From contig CAXXNS010000010.1 of assembly GCA_963666895.2 (NCBI GenBank), forward strand, positions 558,001-622,000: 64,000 nucleotides of DNA, in the 5' to 3' direction. The DNA is from G963666895 sp963666895 (GTDB taxonomy: Bacteria > Desulfobacterota > Desulfovibrionia > Desulfovibrionales > Desulfovibrionaceae). The translations under genes and the position numbers were made by a program. This document shows positions 41,515-50,252 of the stretch, one piece after another (the stretch's first letter is position 1; each line of letters starts with the position of its first letter). The notes below the pieces were generated by a model, which was not told the origin of the DNA, did no database searches, and saw only the letters and a list, made by a program, of their open reading frames with translations.

Positions 41515-42591
41515 TCAGGGCATGGCCTGGTCGCCCGGCAGCAGGACCACCACCCGCCCCAGGCGCAGGAAGCCGCCCTGGGCGTCGGCCTGGACCAGGG
41601 CCTCGGCCCCCACCGCGCTGAGCACGATCTCGCCGGGTCCGGCCGTGCGTTCGCAGCGCACGGTCAGGGGGTTGCCGGCCTCCCAGGCCGACAGGATGAC
41701 CAGGGCCTTCTCGTAGGTGGTGGTGAACCCGGCCGGGCCGCGCTCCACCAGGATGCCCGGATCCACCATGCCCGGGTCGTACAGCTCCTTGTCGTCCGGG
41801 GACAGGAGCCGGATCTGGCGGCTGGGGGACAGCTCGCATTGGCGGGCGTCCACCACCAGGGCGTCAAAGGGAATGTCCGCCTCCTCCAGCGCGGGGCCGG
41901 GCGGCAGGGGCTGACCCTGGTATTCCACAGGGGTCGGGGCCGCGGGGTCCTGAGGCGTCGGGTCCTGGGGCGTGGGCGCGGGAAGCGGCGAGTCCGCCAG
42001 GCCAACGGCCAGGTTCGGGTCGATCAGGCGCACCCGGCAGATCACCTCGGACCCGGCCGGATCGCCAAAGGGGCTGAAGCGCACGTCCCGCACGGCCAGC
42101 CCGCCGAAGCGGGGCGAGTCCTGGGTGTGGGCCGGGAAGAGGGGCTCCAGTCCGGGGTCCAGCCGGACCAGCAGGCCGTTGCGGGCCACCAGGACTCTGC
42201 CCTGGCGCACGGCCACGGTGACGTCGTCCACGGGCCGCCCGGCCAGCAGGACCTGCTGGCGCAGGACCTGGAATCCCTCCACCGTGCCGCTGCCGGACAG
42301 GATCGTCAGCTCTCCGCCGTTCCGGTCTCCGGGCAGGGTGCGGGTCTCCGCGGGCACGGCCTTGCCCAGGCCGTCCACCAGGGCGGCGGCGAAGGCGCGC
42401 TGCTTGGCCTTCTCGCGGCCCAGGGCGTCGGCGGCCGGCAGCGTGGCCGGGACCAGCGCCCGGCCGAACCCCTGCACGGCCTGAGTCTGGGGCGGAGCTG
42501 GCGTGGACTGGATTTCGGTCCGGTCCAGCAGGGAGCAGGCGGACAGGGCGAAACAGAGCAGGACCGGGAGCAGGGAGCGAAGGGTGGTCAA
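41515..42591 (-). CDS. Lipoprotein with LPP20-like segment
   Basis: 358 aa. Lipobox CFALSAC near residue 17. Residues about 45-90 contain ADALGREKAKQRAFAAALVDG, which resembles the repeated AR...A..A segment of LPP20/FlgT-type proteins. The centre has a Pro/Thr-rich linker (about 185-215). Family not assigned. SD GGAGGTT. Long, envelope-anchored. Confidence 0.72.
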   Translation of the reverse strand: MTTLRSLLPVLLCFALSACSLLDRTEIQSTPAPPQTQAVQGFGRALVPATLPAADALGREKAKQRAFAAALVDGLGKAVPAETRTLPGDRNGGELTILSGSGTVEGFQVLRQQVLLAGRPVDDVTVAVRQGRVLVARNGLLVRLDPGLEPLFPAHTQDSPRFGGLAVRDVRFSPFGDPAGSEVICRVRLIDPNLAVGLADSPLPAPTPQDPTPQDPAAPTPVEYQGQPLPPGPALEEADIPFDALVVDARQCELSPSRQIRLLSPDDKELYDPGMVDPGILVERGPAGFTTTYEKALVILSAWEAGNPLTVRCERTAGPGEIVLSAVGAEALVQADAQGGFLRLGRVVVLLPGDQAMP

Positions 42592-42795
42592 AGGGAAAAC
42601 CTCCGTTGCGGCCGGAAGGACCGGAAACGGTTGTCAGGCGGGTTGAACGTGGTCAGCCGGATATAGACGAAAACACCGTGGAAGGCCAGTCCGGGACCCG
42701 AAATCAACACTGCCTGTGGAAAAATATTTTAGAATATGAGGGCCCCCTTTGGAACGCAACCAATCGAATTTACGTACAAAAATATAGAATAGCCA

Positions 42796-42824
42796 TTGAC
42801 TGCAACAGGCTGCCGGGATACCTT
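42796..42824 (+). promoter_or_regulatory. Candidate promoter upstream of 42884 gene
   Basis: TTGACT (42796-42801), 17-base spacer, TACCTT (42819-42824). Lies 60 bases before the ATG, in an AT-rich block. Confidence 0.4.
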
Positions 42825-42883
42825 TTCTTTGCGCTTGAGGGAGTTTTCAACAACAAGGATATCGAGGAGGTGATATCATCGCC

Positions 42884-43090
42884 ATGCAGTTCGTACATTT
42901 CTTGCCTGGGGTTGTCCTGCCCCGGGACGCCCAGGGGCGGCTTTGCAGCGCGGCCCGGTTGCGGCGGGCCGGGTTTCGCATCTCCACGGCCGTGCTCGAG
43001 GCGGATCCTGCGGAAACGGATCACGAGCCTCATCTTGATCCCGTCACGGGTTCAAGGCAAAAAATAGACATATCACGCAAGCCTGGTTGA
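42884..43090 (+). CDS. Small hypothetical protein
   Basis: 68 aa (MQFVHFLPGVVLPRDAQGRL). Preceded by a strong SD (GAGGAGGTGAT) at suitable distance and a candidate promoter. No family recognised. Its composition (Arg, Ala rich) and lack of an obvious fold keep it uncertain. It ends four bases before the operator-controlled promoter of the next unit, on the same strand. Confidence 0.45.
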   Translation: MQFVHFLPGVVLPRDAQGRLCSAARLRRAGFRISTAVLEADPAETDHEPHLDPVTGSRQKIDISRKPG

Positions 43091-43115
43091 CCATATTTAG
43101 ACAATCGTCTAATAT
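43087..43115 (+). promoter_or_regulatory. Promoter with embedded S24-type operator (distal target)
   Basis: TTGACC (43087-43092), 17-base spacer, TAATAT (43110-43115). The spacer holds the palindrome at 43097-43112. The core ATATTTAGAC and TAATATT blocks are identical to those of the promoter at 51094-51123. Confidence 0.75.
43097..43112. promoter_or_regulatory. Operator palindrome TTAGAC-AATC-GTCTAA
   Basis: Perfect 6-4-6 palindrome located between the -35 and -10 boxes. Same motif as the two sites in the 50990-51164 regulator region, so probably bound by the same S24 repressor. Confidence 0.7.
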
Positions 43116-43291
43116 TCACCCCGACACACTGGGCGAAGGAACGGCCCGCTTGAGTGCGAAAGGTTCCATTGGTCGAGAGCTCGACCCCAGGCTCTGTGCG
43201 CCGGGGAAGGGCCCTGGTTCGGCCGGGCGGGATGCGGCCCCCTGCCCGGCCCCTGTTTCCAGCCCCGGGGCGGTATTGATGGGGAGGACGG

Positions 43292-43543
43292 ATGTTGTTC
43301 CATCCGGATCCGCGATGCGCGGTCTGCCGCCACCACGTGGACGGCTGCTGCGAGCCCGCCGCAGAAGCCCTGCGCCGGATGGGGTATCCGGCCATGACCA
43401 TACGGCCGGACCAGGCCTCCGAAGCCCGGTTCTGCCCGGATTTCTCCCTGAGCCGCCAGGCCCGGGAGGAAGGAGAGGAGGAAGGAGCCCGGGCGCGCCG
43501 TCACCGCGCCGCGTCCCTGGCCAAAGGGCATCGGCCCGGCTGA
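43292..43543 (+). CDS. Cys-rich small protein under the S24-type operator
   Basis: 83 aa. CAVCRHHVDGCCEPA followed by a Cys (FCPDF) suggests a metal-binding knuckle; the C-terminus is Arg/Glu rich. SD GGGGAGGACGG fixes the start. It is the first good gene downstream of the operator-controlled promoter at 43087-43115, 176 bases away. No family recognised. Confidence 0.65.
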   Translation: MLFHPDPRCAVCRHHVDGCCEPAAEALRRMGYPAMTIRPDQASEARFCPDFSLSRQAREEGEEEGARARRHRAASLAKGHRPG

Positions 43544-43550
43544 GGGGCGC

Positions 43551-44774
43551 CTAGTCGCCCGAGGTCGGGAACACGTAGTTGCCCGCCTTGTCCTGCAGGG
43601 CCCACTCCACCTGGCCGTCCGGTCGGGTGAACCAGCCGCCTGCGGCCATGCCGTCGTACCACTTGCCGTCGTACGAGGAGCCGTCGGGCCAGTTGATGCG
43701 GCCCTTGCCGTGCATGCGGTGGTTCTCGAACTGGCCCTGGTAGACCGCGCCGTCGGGCCAGGTCAGAACGCCGTTGCCGTTCATGAGCCCGGCCTTGAAG
43801 TCGCCCACGTAGTTGCCCCCGTCGGACCAGGTCAGCACGCCGAAGCCGTCCTGGCCGTTGTTGGTGAAGTCGCCCTGAAGCACCGAGCCGTCCGGGAAGG
43901 TGATGGTCTCCTTCTTCTTGGCCGTGAACTGGGGCTTGTTGACCACGGTCTGGATCTCGGGCGTCTGCTGCTCCCCGGTGTCCACGGCCGGGACAGGGGC
44001 GGCTCCGGGGCCCACGAAATAGAAGTCGCCCATGAGGGAGGAATGCTCCCAGGGCACCTGGGACCGGCCCGATTCGTTGACCACGCCGATGCGCACCATC
44101 TTGAACATCTCCTCCACCTTGAGGCCCGGGGTGTAGATGTTGCGGAGCAGGTGCTTGGTGTACAGGCCGTTGTCCTCGTCGCCGTCCGCGGCCGTGGACC
44201 CGGGCGAGGTGGCGTAGGCGATGAGCGAGCCCGTGGGCCCGGTCATCTCGGCCAGCCCGCCCTGCCCGGCGCTGCTGCGCTCGGGCAGGAAGGGGTTGTC
44301 GCGGCAGGCGTCCAGGATGACCAGGTTCACGTCGTTGCCCGCGTCCTGCATCTTGCCCAGGATCAGCTCCGCGCCCACGCAGCCGTAGCGCACGTCCGTG
44401 GCCGAGGTGATGGTCACGTCCACGGGCACCATGTAGTTGATGCCGTCCATCTGCAGGCCGTGCCCGGCGTAGTAGAACAGGCCCACCCCGCCCCGGTTGG
44501 CCAACTGGGTGCCGAAGGAGCGGATGGCCATCTCGATCTGCTGCTTGCCGGCGTTCTCCAGGTAGCTGACGTCGAACCCCAGCCGGGTCAGGGCGTAGCG
44601 CATGTCCCGGGCGTCGTTGACCGCGTTGGCCAGCGGGGCCTCCGGGTAGGCGTTGTTGCCGATGATCAGGGCGGTGCGGGCCTGGGCGGCCAGACCGGTT
44701 CCGGCCGTGCCGAGCAGCAGGGCCAGAGTCAGGATGAGGACTGACAGCAGGGGGTTACGCGGTCGAGGGGTCAT
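43551..44774 (-). CDS. Exported caspase (peptidase C14) with MORN repeats
   Basis: 407 aa. Signal peptide (LLSVLILTLALLLGTAGTGLAA), then a caspase domain with the dyad His105 in YYAGHG and Cys157 in LDACRDNP, plus the RTALIIGNNAY opening strand. Residues about 295-395 are four MORN repeats. Most bacterial caspase homologues act in the cytoplasm, so this exported form with surface-type repeats is unusual. Role unknown: protease or pseudo-protease with a scaffold. ATG 44774 has GGGAGA upstream; starts further up lie in non-coding sequence. Confidence 0.9.
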   Translation of the reverse strand: MTPRPRNPLLSVLILTLALLLGTAGTGLAAQARTALIIGNNAYPEAPLANAVNDARDMRYALTRLGFDVSYLENAGKQQIEMAIRSFGTQLANRGGVGLFYYAGHGLQMDGINYMVPVDVTITSATDVRYGCVGAELILGKMQDAGNDVNLVILDACRDNPFLPERSSAGQGGLAEMTGPTGSLIAYATSPGSTAADGDEDNGLYTKHLLRNIYTPGLKVEEMFKMVRIGVVNESGRSQVPWEHSSLMGDFYFVGPGAAPVPAVDTGEQQTPEIQTVVNKPQFTAKKKETITFPDGSVLQGDFTNNGQDGFGVLTWSDGGNYVGDFKAGLMNGNGVLTWPDGAVYQGQFENHRMHGKGRINWPDGSSYDGKWYDGMAAGGWFTRPDGQVEWALQDKAGNYVFPTSGD

Positions 44775-45074
44775 GGCTATCTCCCGTGCGCGGGCGTTGC
44801 GTACCAAGGCTTTTGGACAAGGACGGACACTGTTCAAGCTATAGGAAATGCAGGCCGGGAAATCAAGGTGGGGCCGGGTTTGACAGGCCGTCCGGAGTTG
44901 TCGTACCCGGAGCGACTTTACGAAACAAAAGGAAGAAAACCTTGCCGGGACGGTTTGGTGCCAAAATCGAACCTTGCAATCCTGGCGGGATTCCATGATA
45001 CTTCACGGTGACGTGAGCCGGTTCCTGCCTTGGGAACCGTAAATCGGTGGACTTGACGCAACCTCCGGCCAGTT
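44775..45074. other. 300-base gap between divergent genes
   Basis: No credible gene. It should hold the promoters of the caspase gene (44838-44866, minus) and the HDOD gene (plus). The last 150 bases are AT-rich but no clear boxes for the plus gene are seen. Confidence 0.5.
44838..44866 (-). promoter_or_regulatory. Candidate promoter of caspase-MORN gene
   Basis: On the minus strand TTGATT (44861-44866), 17-base spacer, TATAGC (44838-44843), 64 bases before the ATG. Confidence 0.55.
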
Positions 45075-46352
45075 ATGACCAAAAAGACGCAAGAACCCCA
45101 GACTCCGGAAATCGAGAGCGGCTGGACCGAAGTTTTTCTGGCCCGGCAGCCGATTTTTGACCGGGAGATGGACACCTGGGGCCACCTGCTCCTCTATCGG
45201 CACAGCGGCAGCGCCGAGCGGGCCGAATTCGTGGATGAATACGACGCCACGGCCGAGGTGGTGGCCAACCTGCCTTTGGCCGGGCTGTCCTCCGATGCCG
45301 TGGCCCGGGGCGTGATCCATTTCCCGGTGCGGGCCGTGCTCGAGGGCATTCCCCGGGCCATGCCCGCCGCCTCCACCGTGGTGGTGGTGTCCGAGGAGGA
45401 GTCCACTCCCCCGGGTTATCTGGAGGCCCTGGCCGAGCTCAAGGAAGAGGGCTACACCCTGGCCCTGGACAACTACCAGGGCACTCCGGACGGCGAACCC
45501 CTGGCCGAGTTGGCCGACATCCTGATCATTGACGTCCTGAACCTGCCCCTCAAGGACCTGGAGGCCCTGGCCGAGAAGGCGCAGCAAGTCTGCCCCAAGC
45601 TCATGGCCAAGCGCATCGAGGCCCTGGAGGTGCTGGAGGCCACGCAGCGCCTCCAGTTCTCCCTGTTCCACGGCTACTTCTTCAAACGCCCGGTGCTGGC
45701 CGCGGGCCGGAAGATCCCCACGGCCGCCATCGACCGGCTCAGGATCTTCGAGGTCATCGGGCACAGCGAGCCGGACTTCGACACCCTGACCGAGGTGCTC
45801 CAGCCCGACGTCGGGGTCTGCTACCGGCTCCTGAACTTCCTCAACTCCGCCCATTTTTCCTTCCGCCAGAAGGTGTCCACCGTACGCCAGGCCGTGGTCC
45901 TGGCCGGGTGGAAGCCGGTGCGCAACTGGCTGCGCGTCATCCTGCTCACGGACCTCCAGCCCAACCGCAAGACCCGGGAGCTGTCCTACCTCTCGGCCCA
46001 CCGGGCCAAGTTCCTGGAGACCGTGGCCCGCCAGGGCGGGCACGAGGGCCTGGCCGACCAGCTCTTCACCATGGGCCTGTTTTCCCTGCTCAACGCCATG
46101 TTCGACCTGCCCATGGAGCAGGTTCTGGTGCATCTGCCCCTGGACGACGACATCCACGCCGCCTTGTCCGCCGGCGAGGGGCCGCTCTATCCCTGGCTCG
46201 ATCTGGCCAAGCACATCGAGGAGGCCCGCTGGGAGGAGATGGGCAAGGCCGCCCTGACCCTCAAGCTTCCCCCGGGCAGCGTGGCCGATGCCTACCGGCA
46301 CGCCTACGTGTGGGCCGACGCAGTGTTCGGCGTGCTGGACAATCCGCTTTGA
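45075..46352 (+). CDS. Degenerate EAL-HDOD protein
   Basis: 425 aa. N-terminal half is EAL-like (FLARQPIFDREMDTWGHLLL; LFHGYFFKRP near 195) but the catalytic EAL glutamate is replaced in GHLLLYR, so phosphodiesterase activity is unlikely. The C-terminal half is an HDOD domain (SEPDFDTLTEVLQPDVGVCY; NFLNSAHFSF; FTMGLFSLLNAMF), as in CdgJ-like regulators. HDOD proteins act as signal-output scaffolds. Start uses ATG 45075 (MTKKTQEPQ), although GGCCAG upstream is a weak SD. Confidence 0.9.
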   Translation: MTKKTQEPQTPEIESGWTEVFLARQPIFDREMDTWGHLLLYRHSGSAERAEFVDEYDATAEVVANLPLAGLSSDAVARGVIHFPVRAVLEGIPRAMPAASTVVVVSEEESTPPGYLEALAELKEEGYTLALDNYQGTPDGEPLAELADILIIDVLNLPLKDLEALAEKAQQVCPKLMAKRIEALEVLEATQRLQFSLFHGYFFKRPVLAAGRKIPTAAIDRLRIFEVIGHSEPDFDTLTEVLQPDVGVCYRLLNFLNSAHFSFRQKVSTVRQAVVLAGWKPVRNWLRVILLTDLQPNRKTRELSYLSAHRAKFLETVARQGGHEGLADQLFTMGLFSLLNAMFDLPMEQVLVHLPLDDDIHAALSAGEGPLYPWLDLAKHIEEARWEEMGKAALTLKLPPGSVADAYRHAYVWADAVFGVLDNPL

Positions 46353-46389
46353 TTGATTCCCGCGGCCAAGCCGTGTACCGTGCCCATCC

Positions 46390-47010
46390 ATGATCCGTAC
46401 CATGACCCGATCCTGCAGAATCCTGTCCGCGAGCCTGCTGGCGGCCGCCCTGCTCGTCCTGGCAACCGCTCTTGCGGCCGAGGCCCAGTGCGTCCAGGGC
46501 AACTGCGTCAACGGCAAGGGCGTCAAGGTCACCCGGGGCCATGTGTACGAAGGCGAGTTCGTGAACAACCACCGCCAGGGCTTCGGGGTCTACACCTTCC
46601 CGGACGGCTCGGTCTACCGCGGCCACTTCGTCAACGGGGCCATGGAGGGCGAGGGCGAGTACGCGTACCAGGACGGGACCGTGTACAAGGGCACGTTCAA
46701 GAACAACAAGCGCAACGGCCAGGGCACCTATTACTTCAAGGACGGGACGTTCCTCTCCGGACTCTGGGAGAACAACGTCCTGGTCATGGAAGGCGAGGGG
46801 CTGGTGACCACCGGCCTGGAGCTGGACGAGGCGGATTTGGACAAGCCCGCCCAACCCGCGGGCAACGCTTCGGAGGCCGCCAGTCCGGCCCCGGCCCCGG
46901 ATACGGTTTCGGGCGCCCCCGTGAATCCGGATGCCCTGGAGAAGTTCAACAAAGAGCTTGAAGACACTGCCGAACCGATCGACGATACGGAATCGGAGCC
47001 CGGATTCTGA
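46390..47010 (+). CDS. Exported MORN-repeat protein
   Basis: 206 aa. Signal peptide (ILSASLLAAALLVLATALAAEA), then four MORN repeats (GHVYEGEFVNNHRQGFG onward), and an acidic, Pro-rich tail (about 145-206). The MORN part resembles those of the caspase-MORN protein and the 39951 protein, so all three may form a surface-related set. A terminator follows. Confidence 0.85.
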   Translation: MIRTMTRSCRILSASLLAAALLVLATALAAEAQCVQGNCVNGKGVKVTRGHVYEGEFVNNHRQGFGVYTFPDGSVYRGHFVNGAMEGEGEYAYQDGTVYKGTFKNNKRNGQGTYYFKDGTFLSGLWENNVLVMEGEGLVTTGLELDEADLDKPAQPAGNASEAASPAPAPDTVSGAPVNPDALEKFNKELEDTAEPIDDTESEPGF

Positions 47011-47047
47011 TCCCGGGTCCGCACCCCCGCACCCACGAAACGAGAAG

Positions 47048-47072
47048 GGGCGGCCTGAGGCCGCCCTTTTTT
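47048..47072 (+). terminator. Rho-independent terminator of MORN gene
   Basis: GGGCGGCC (47048-47055), loop TGA, GGCCGCCC (47059-47066), then six Ts (47067-47072). Confidence 0.88.
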
Positions 47073-47482
47073 ATTTTCCGGCCTGCCGGGCGGGTTGTAG
47101 GAACACGTGCAGCGGCAGGTCCTTGACCAGGCTGTTTTTCTCCTTGGTGCGCAGCAGGACCTGGACGGAATGGCGTCCCTCCTCCTTCACGCCCAGGCCG
47201 GGCAAGGCGAAGTTGACGCGGTGCATGAGGGAGCCGGTGGGCGTGACCTTGTTCTCGGCCAGGGGGCGTGGTCTCCCCGGAAGGGGACTTGAGCCGCAGG
47301 CTGATGGTGAACGGGTCCGTGTCCGTGGGGGCCAGCTCCCACAGGGTGCCCACGTAGAAGGGCGGCACCTGGGCCGGGAACTGGCGCACCGCGCCGTGCT
47401 CAAAGGTCTTGATGTAGGAGGTGGAGCCGGAATCCCGGTCCACCAGGATGTCCTTGCACACCAGAGCGTGGAGAAGCTTCAT
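47071..47482 (-). pseudogene. DUF6941-like gene broken by a +1 frameshift
   Basis: The ATG 47482 frame (MKLLHALVCKDILVDRDSGS) reads well to about residue 72, then the good sequence continues in another frame (PLAENKVTPTGSLMHRVNFA) and stops at 47071. The frames join at a five-G run at 47262-47266, where four Gs would restore one open frame of about 135 aa. The N-terminal block and GLGVKEEGRHSV resemble DUF6941, which is mostly uncharacterised. The break may be a sequencing/assembly error. Confidence 0.75.
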
Positions 47483-47505
47483 GAGTGGATCCTGTCGCGT
47501 GCGGA

Positions 47506-48908
47506 TCAGTTGCGGGTCATGGTGAAGGTTCCCGAGCCGTTGGAAAAGGACCAGTCGCCCTGGACGGAGTTGCCGTCCTGGCTGATGCGGCCCCAGTGCT
47601 GCACGGGTTCGCCCGCGTCGTAGAGTACGAATTCCACCGAGCCGTCGGCCCGGACCACGCCGTCAAAGGGTTCCTGCACCTGCTGGCCGTTGTCGTAGTA
47701 GATGACCGCGCCGGTGAACTTGTCCCCGTCCTGCTGGATGGTGGCCGGGTCCGAGTAGGAGGTTCCGTCCTCGGTGACGAAGGCGAAGGTCCAGTTGCCG
47801 GTCAGGTCCGCCATGGGCGCGGGCTGGTTCATGTCCGTGGCCGGGGGCGCGCCCCGGGTGATGGTGAATTCGCCCTGGCCGTTGGGGAAGGACCAGGTGC
47901 CGGTGATGGTGTTGCCGTCCGGGCTGACCCGGCCCTGGTGGTACACGGGGTCGCCCCTGGTCGTACAGGGTGAAGGCCACCGTGCCGTCGGGGTTGACCG
48001 TGCCCTCGAAGGGCTCCTGAACCTCCATGGCCGTTGTCGTAGTAGATGACCGCGCCCTGGAGGGCGTTGCCGTCCTGCTTGATGGTGGCCGGGTCCGAGT
48101 AGGCCGTGCCGTCCTCGGTGGTGAAGGAGAAGGTCCAGTCGCCGGTCAGGTCCACGGCCGCGGGCGCGGGGGGTGCTCAAGCCCGGGGTCAGGGTGAAGC
48201 CGCCCTGGCCGTTGCCTTCCATGGACCAGGTGCCGGTGACGGTGCCGTCCGGGTTCAGGCGGCCCTGGTGGTACACGATCTTGCCCTGGTCGTTGAGGCT
48301 GAACTCCACGTTGCCGGCCTGGTCGATGGTGCCTTCGAAGGGCTCGGTCATCTGCCGGCCTTCGTTTTCATAGGTCACCGTGCCGGAGAAGCGGTTGCCG
48401 TTTTGCTGGATGAAGGCCGGGTCGGTATAGGGAGGAGCCGTCCTCGGTGGTGAAACCAAAGGTCCAGTCGCCCGAGATGTCCGGGATTTGGCCGGTGTTC
48501 TGGCTCACGGTCTGGCCGGAGGAACCGGCGCTCCCCCGCGTGATGGTGAACGATCCCTGGCCGTTGGCGTAGGACCAGGTGCCGGAGATGGTCTTGCCGT
48601 CCGGGCTGATCTGCCCTTGGTGGTACACGGGCTCGCCCTGGTCGTACAGGGTGAAGACCACGGAGTCGTCCGCGTTGATCACGCCTTCGAAGGGCTCCTG
48701 GACCTCCTGGCCGCTGTCCGAGTAGGTGACGGTGCCGGAGAACCGGTTGCCGTTCTGCTGGATGGCGGCCGGGTCCGAGTAGGCCGTGCCGTCGGCGGTG
48801 GTGAAGGAGAAGGTCCAATCACCGGTCAAATCCTGGGCGGCCTGGGCCTGCCCCGCCAGGGTCAGGGCCAGGACCAGCCCCGCGAAAAGGGTGCACCAGG
48901 GTGCGCAT
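47506..48908 (-). pseudogene. Exported four-repeat WSF-type beta protein with at least five +1 frameshifts
   Basis: Start ATG 48908 (MRTLVH) and a signal peptide (FAGLVLALTLAGQAQA) lie in different frames. Four repeats of about 100-115 residues follow, each beginning TGDWTFSFTTEDGTAYSDPA-like and ending with a GxWSFxNGQGxFTITRG-type strand. The coding frame jumps near 48888 (GGG), 48430 (GGG), 48171 (six Gs), 48027 (GGCC) and 47957 (CCCC). Removing one G or C at each restores one continuous reading frame ending at 47506 (TMTRN). Either pseudogene decay or systematic homopolymer errors. Beta-repeat architecture resembles lipocalin-like or surface repeat domains; function unknown. Confidence 0.75.
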
Positions 48909-49017
48909 GTGGCTGCTCCTCATGGTTTTTGATCCTATGGCATCGAATGGATTCCCTGTCCAGTTTTCGCGCCCCGGACCGAGAGCTTCTTTACCTTTGT
49001 TTTACGGTTGGCCGCGG

Positions 49018-49405
49018 TCAGTTGCGGGTCATGGTGAAGGCGCCCTGGCCGCCGCTGGAAGAGACCACTGGCCCGGACACCGTGTTCCCGTCGTCCAGGA
49101 TGCGGCCCCCAGTGCTCCACCGCCTCCCCGGCGTCGTAGAGCACGAAGGTCACGGTCCCTTCGGGGCCGATGGGCGCCCTCGAAGGGCTCCTTGTACTGG
49201 TTGCCGCCCTCCTCGTAAATGACCATGCCCTTGAAGGTGTTCCCTTCTTGTTTCACGTAGCAGGAGTCGGAGTAGGTGGGGGCCGTCCTCCCACGGTGAA
49301 GTGGAAGGTCCACTCCCCGGTCAGGTCCCAGTCCTGGGCCTGGGCCGTTGTTCCCAAGGGCAGGGCCAGGGCCGCCAGCAGGATGAAGGCGCGTACGGCG
49401 TGCAT
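49018..49405 (-). pseudogene. Single-repeat paralogue of the WSF protein, three +1 frameshifts
   Basis: ATG 49405, signal peptide (AFILLAALALPLGTTAQA), then DWDLTGEWTFHFTV and one repeat. Frames shift near 49293 (GTGGGAGG), 49173 (GCGCCCAT) and 49110 (TGGGGGCC). Removing one base at each gives one frame ending in FTMTRN and the stop at 49018, exactly as in the four-repeat neighbour. So the two genes are tandem paralogues. Confidence 0.7.
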
Positions 49406-49415
49406 GGCTGCCTCC

Positions 49416-50216
49416 CTAGTCCTCGCCCGCGATCTTCAGGGCCTGGTCCACGGTCAGGTTTTCATGCACCAGGGCGCACAGGGCCTTGCAGATGGCCGTG
49501 GGGTCGCGGTGCTGGAACACGTTGCGGCCGATGGACAGGCCCCGGCCGCCGGCGGACAGGGAGTCGTGGACCATCTGCAGGAGTTCCCGGGTGGAGGACA
49601 TCTTGGGCCCGCCCGCGATGACCACCGGGATGCAGGCGCACTCCACCACTTTGGCGAAGGACTCCGGGTCGCCGGTGTAGTTGACCTTGACCACGTCCGC
49701 GCCCAGCTCCATGCCCACCCGGGCGCAATGGGCCACCACCTTGGGGTCGTACTCGTCCTCAACCTTGGGCCCCCGGGCATAGACCATGGCCAAGAGCGGC
49801 ATGCCCCAATACCCGGCCGCGGCAGCGGTCTGGCCCAGGTCGGCCAGCATCTGGCCCTCGGTCTCGTCGCCCAGGTTGACGTGCACGCTGACTCCGTCCG
49901 CGCCGATGCGGATGGCCTCCTCCACCGTGGTCACCAGCCGCTTGACGTTGGGGAAGGGCGACAGGGCGGTCCCGGCCGACAGGTGCACGATGCAGCCGAA
50001 GTCGCGGCCCTCGGCCCTATGGCCGCAGGCGACCGAGCCCTTGTGCACCAGCCCCGCATTGGCCCCGCCTTCCACCAGCTTGGTCACGGTGTCGCGGATA
50101 TTTTCCAGGCCCGGGAGGGGGCCCACGGTCACGCCGTGATCCATGGGCACGATGACCGTGCGCCTGGTGTTGCGGTTGAAGATGCGCTCCAGACGGATGG
50201 ATTTTCCGATGAGCAT
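49416..50216 (-). CDS. AroA'-like aldolase (ADH synthase) for aromatic amino acids
   Basis: 266 aa, matching the DeoC/LacD-like family of 2-amino-3,7-dideoxy-D-threo-hept-6-ulosonate synthases. Conserved opening VIVPMDHGVTVGPLPGLEN, GANAGLVHKGSVA near 50, VNLGDETEGQ near 105 and the Lys in ADVVKVNYTGD near 175 that forms the Schiff base. Used with AroB' in archaea and Desulfovibrio to make 3-dehydroquinate without DAHP synthase. The partner AroB' gene is not next to it here. SD AAGGGGGAC. Confidence 0.9.
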   Translation of the reverse strand: MLIGKSIRLERIFNRNTRRTVIVPMDHGVTVGPLPGLENIRDTVTKLVEGGANAGLVHKGSVACGHRAEGRDFGCIVHLSAGTALSPFPNVKRLVTTVEEAIRIGADGVSVHVNLGDETEGQMLADLGQTAAAAGYWGMPLLAMVYARGPKVEDEYDPKVVAHCARVGMELGADVVKVNYTGDPESFAKVVECACIPVVIAGGPKMSSTRELLQMVHDSLSAGGRGLSIGRNVFQHRDPTAICKALCALVHENLTVDQALKIAGED

Positions 50217-50252
50217 GTGATGTCCCCCTTGAATCCGGCCCGGGCCGGGTAT

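Noticed and set aside
43087..43554. Open frame running through the 43 kb promoter and the Cys-rich gene in another frame
   Set aside because: Pro/Gly/Arg low complexity with no SD; it is a shadow of the Cys-rich gene and its leader.
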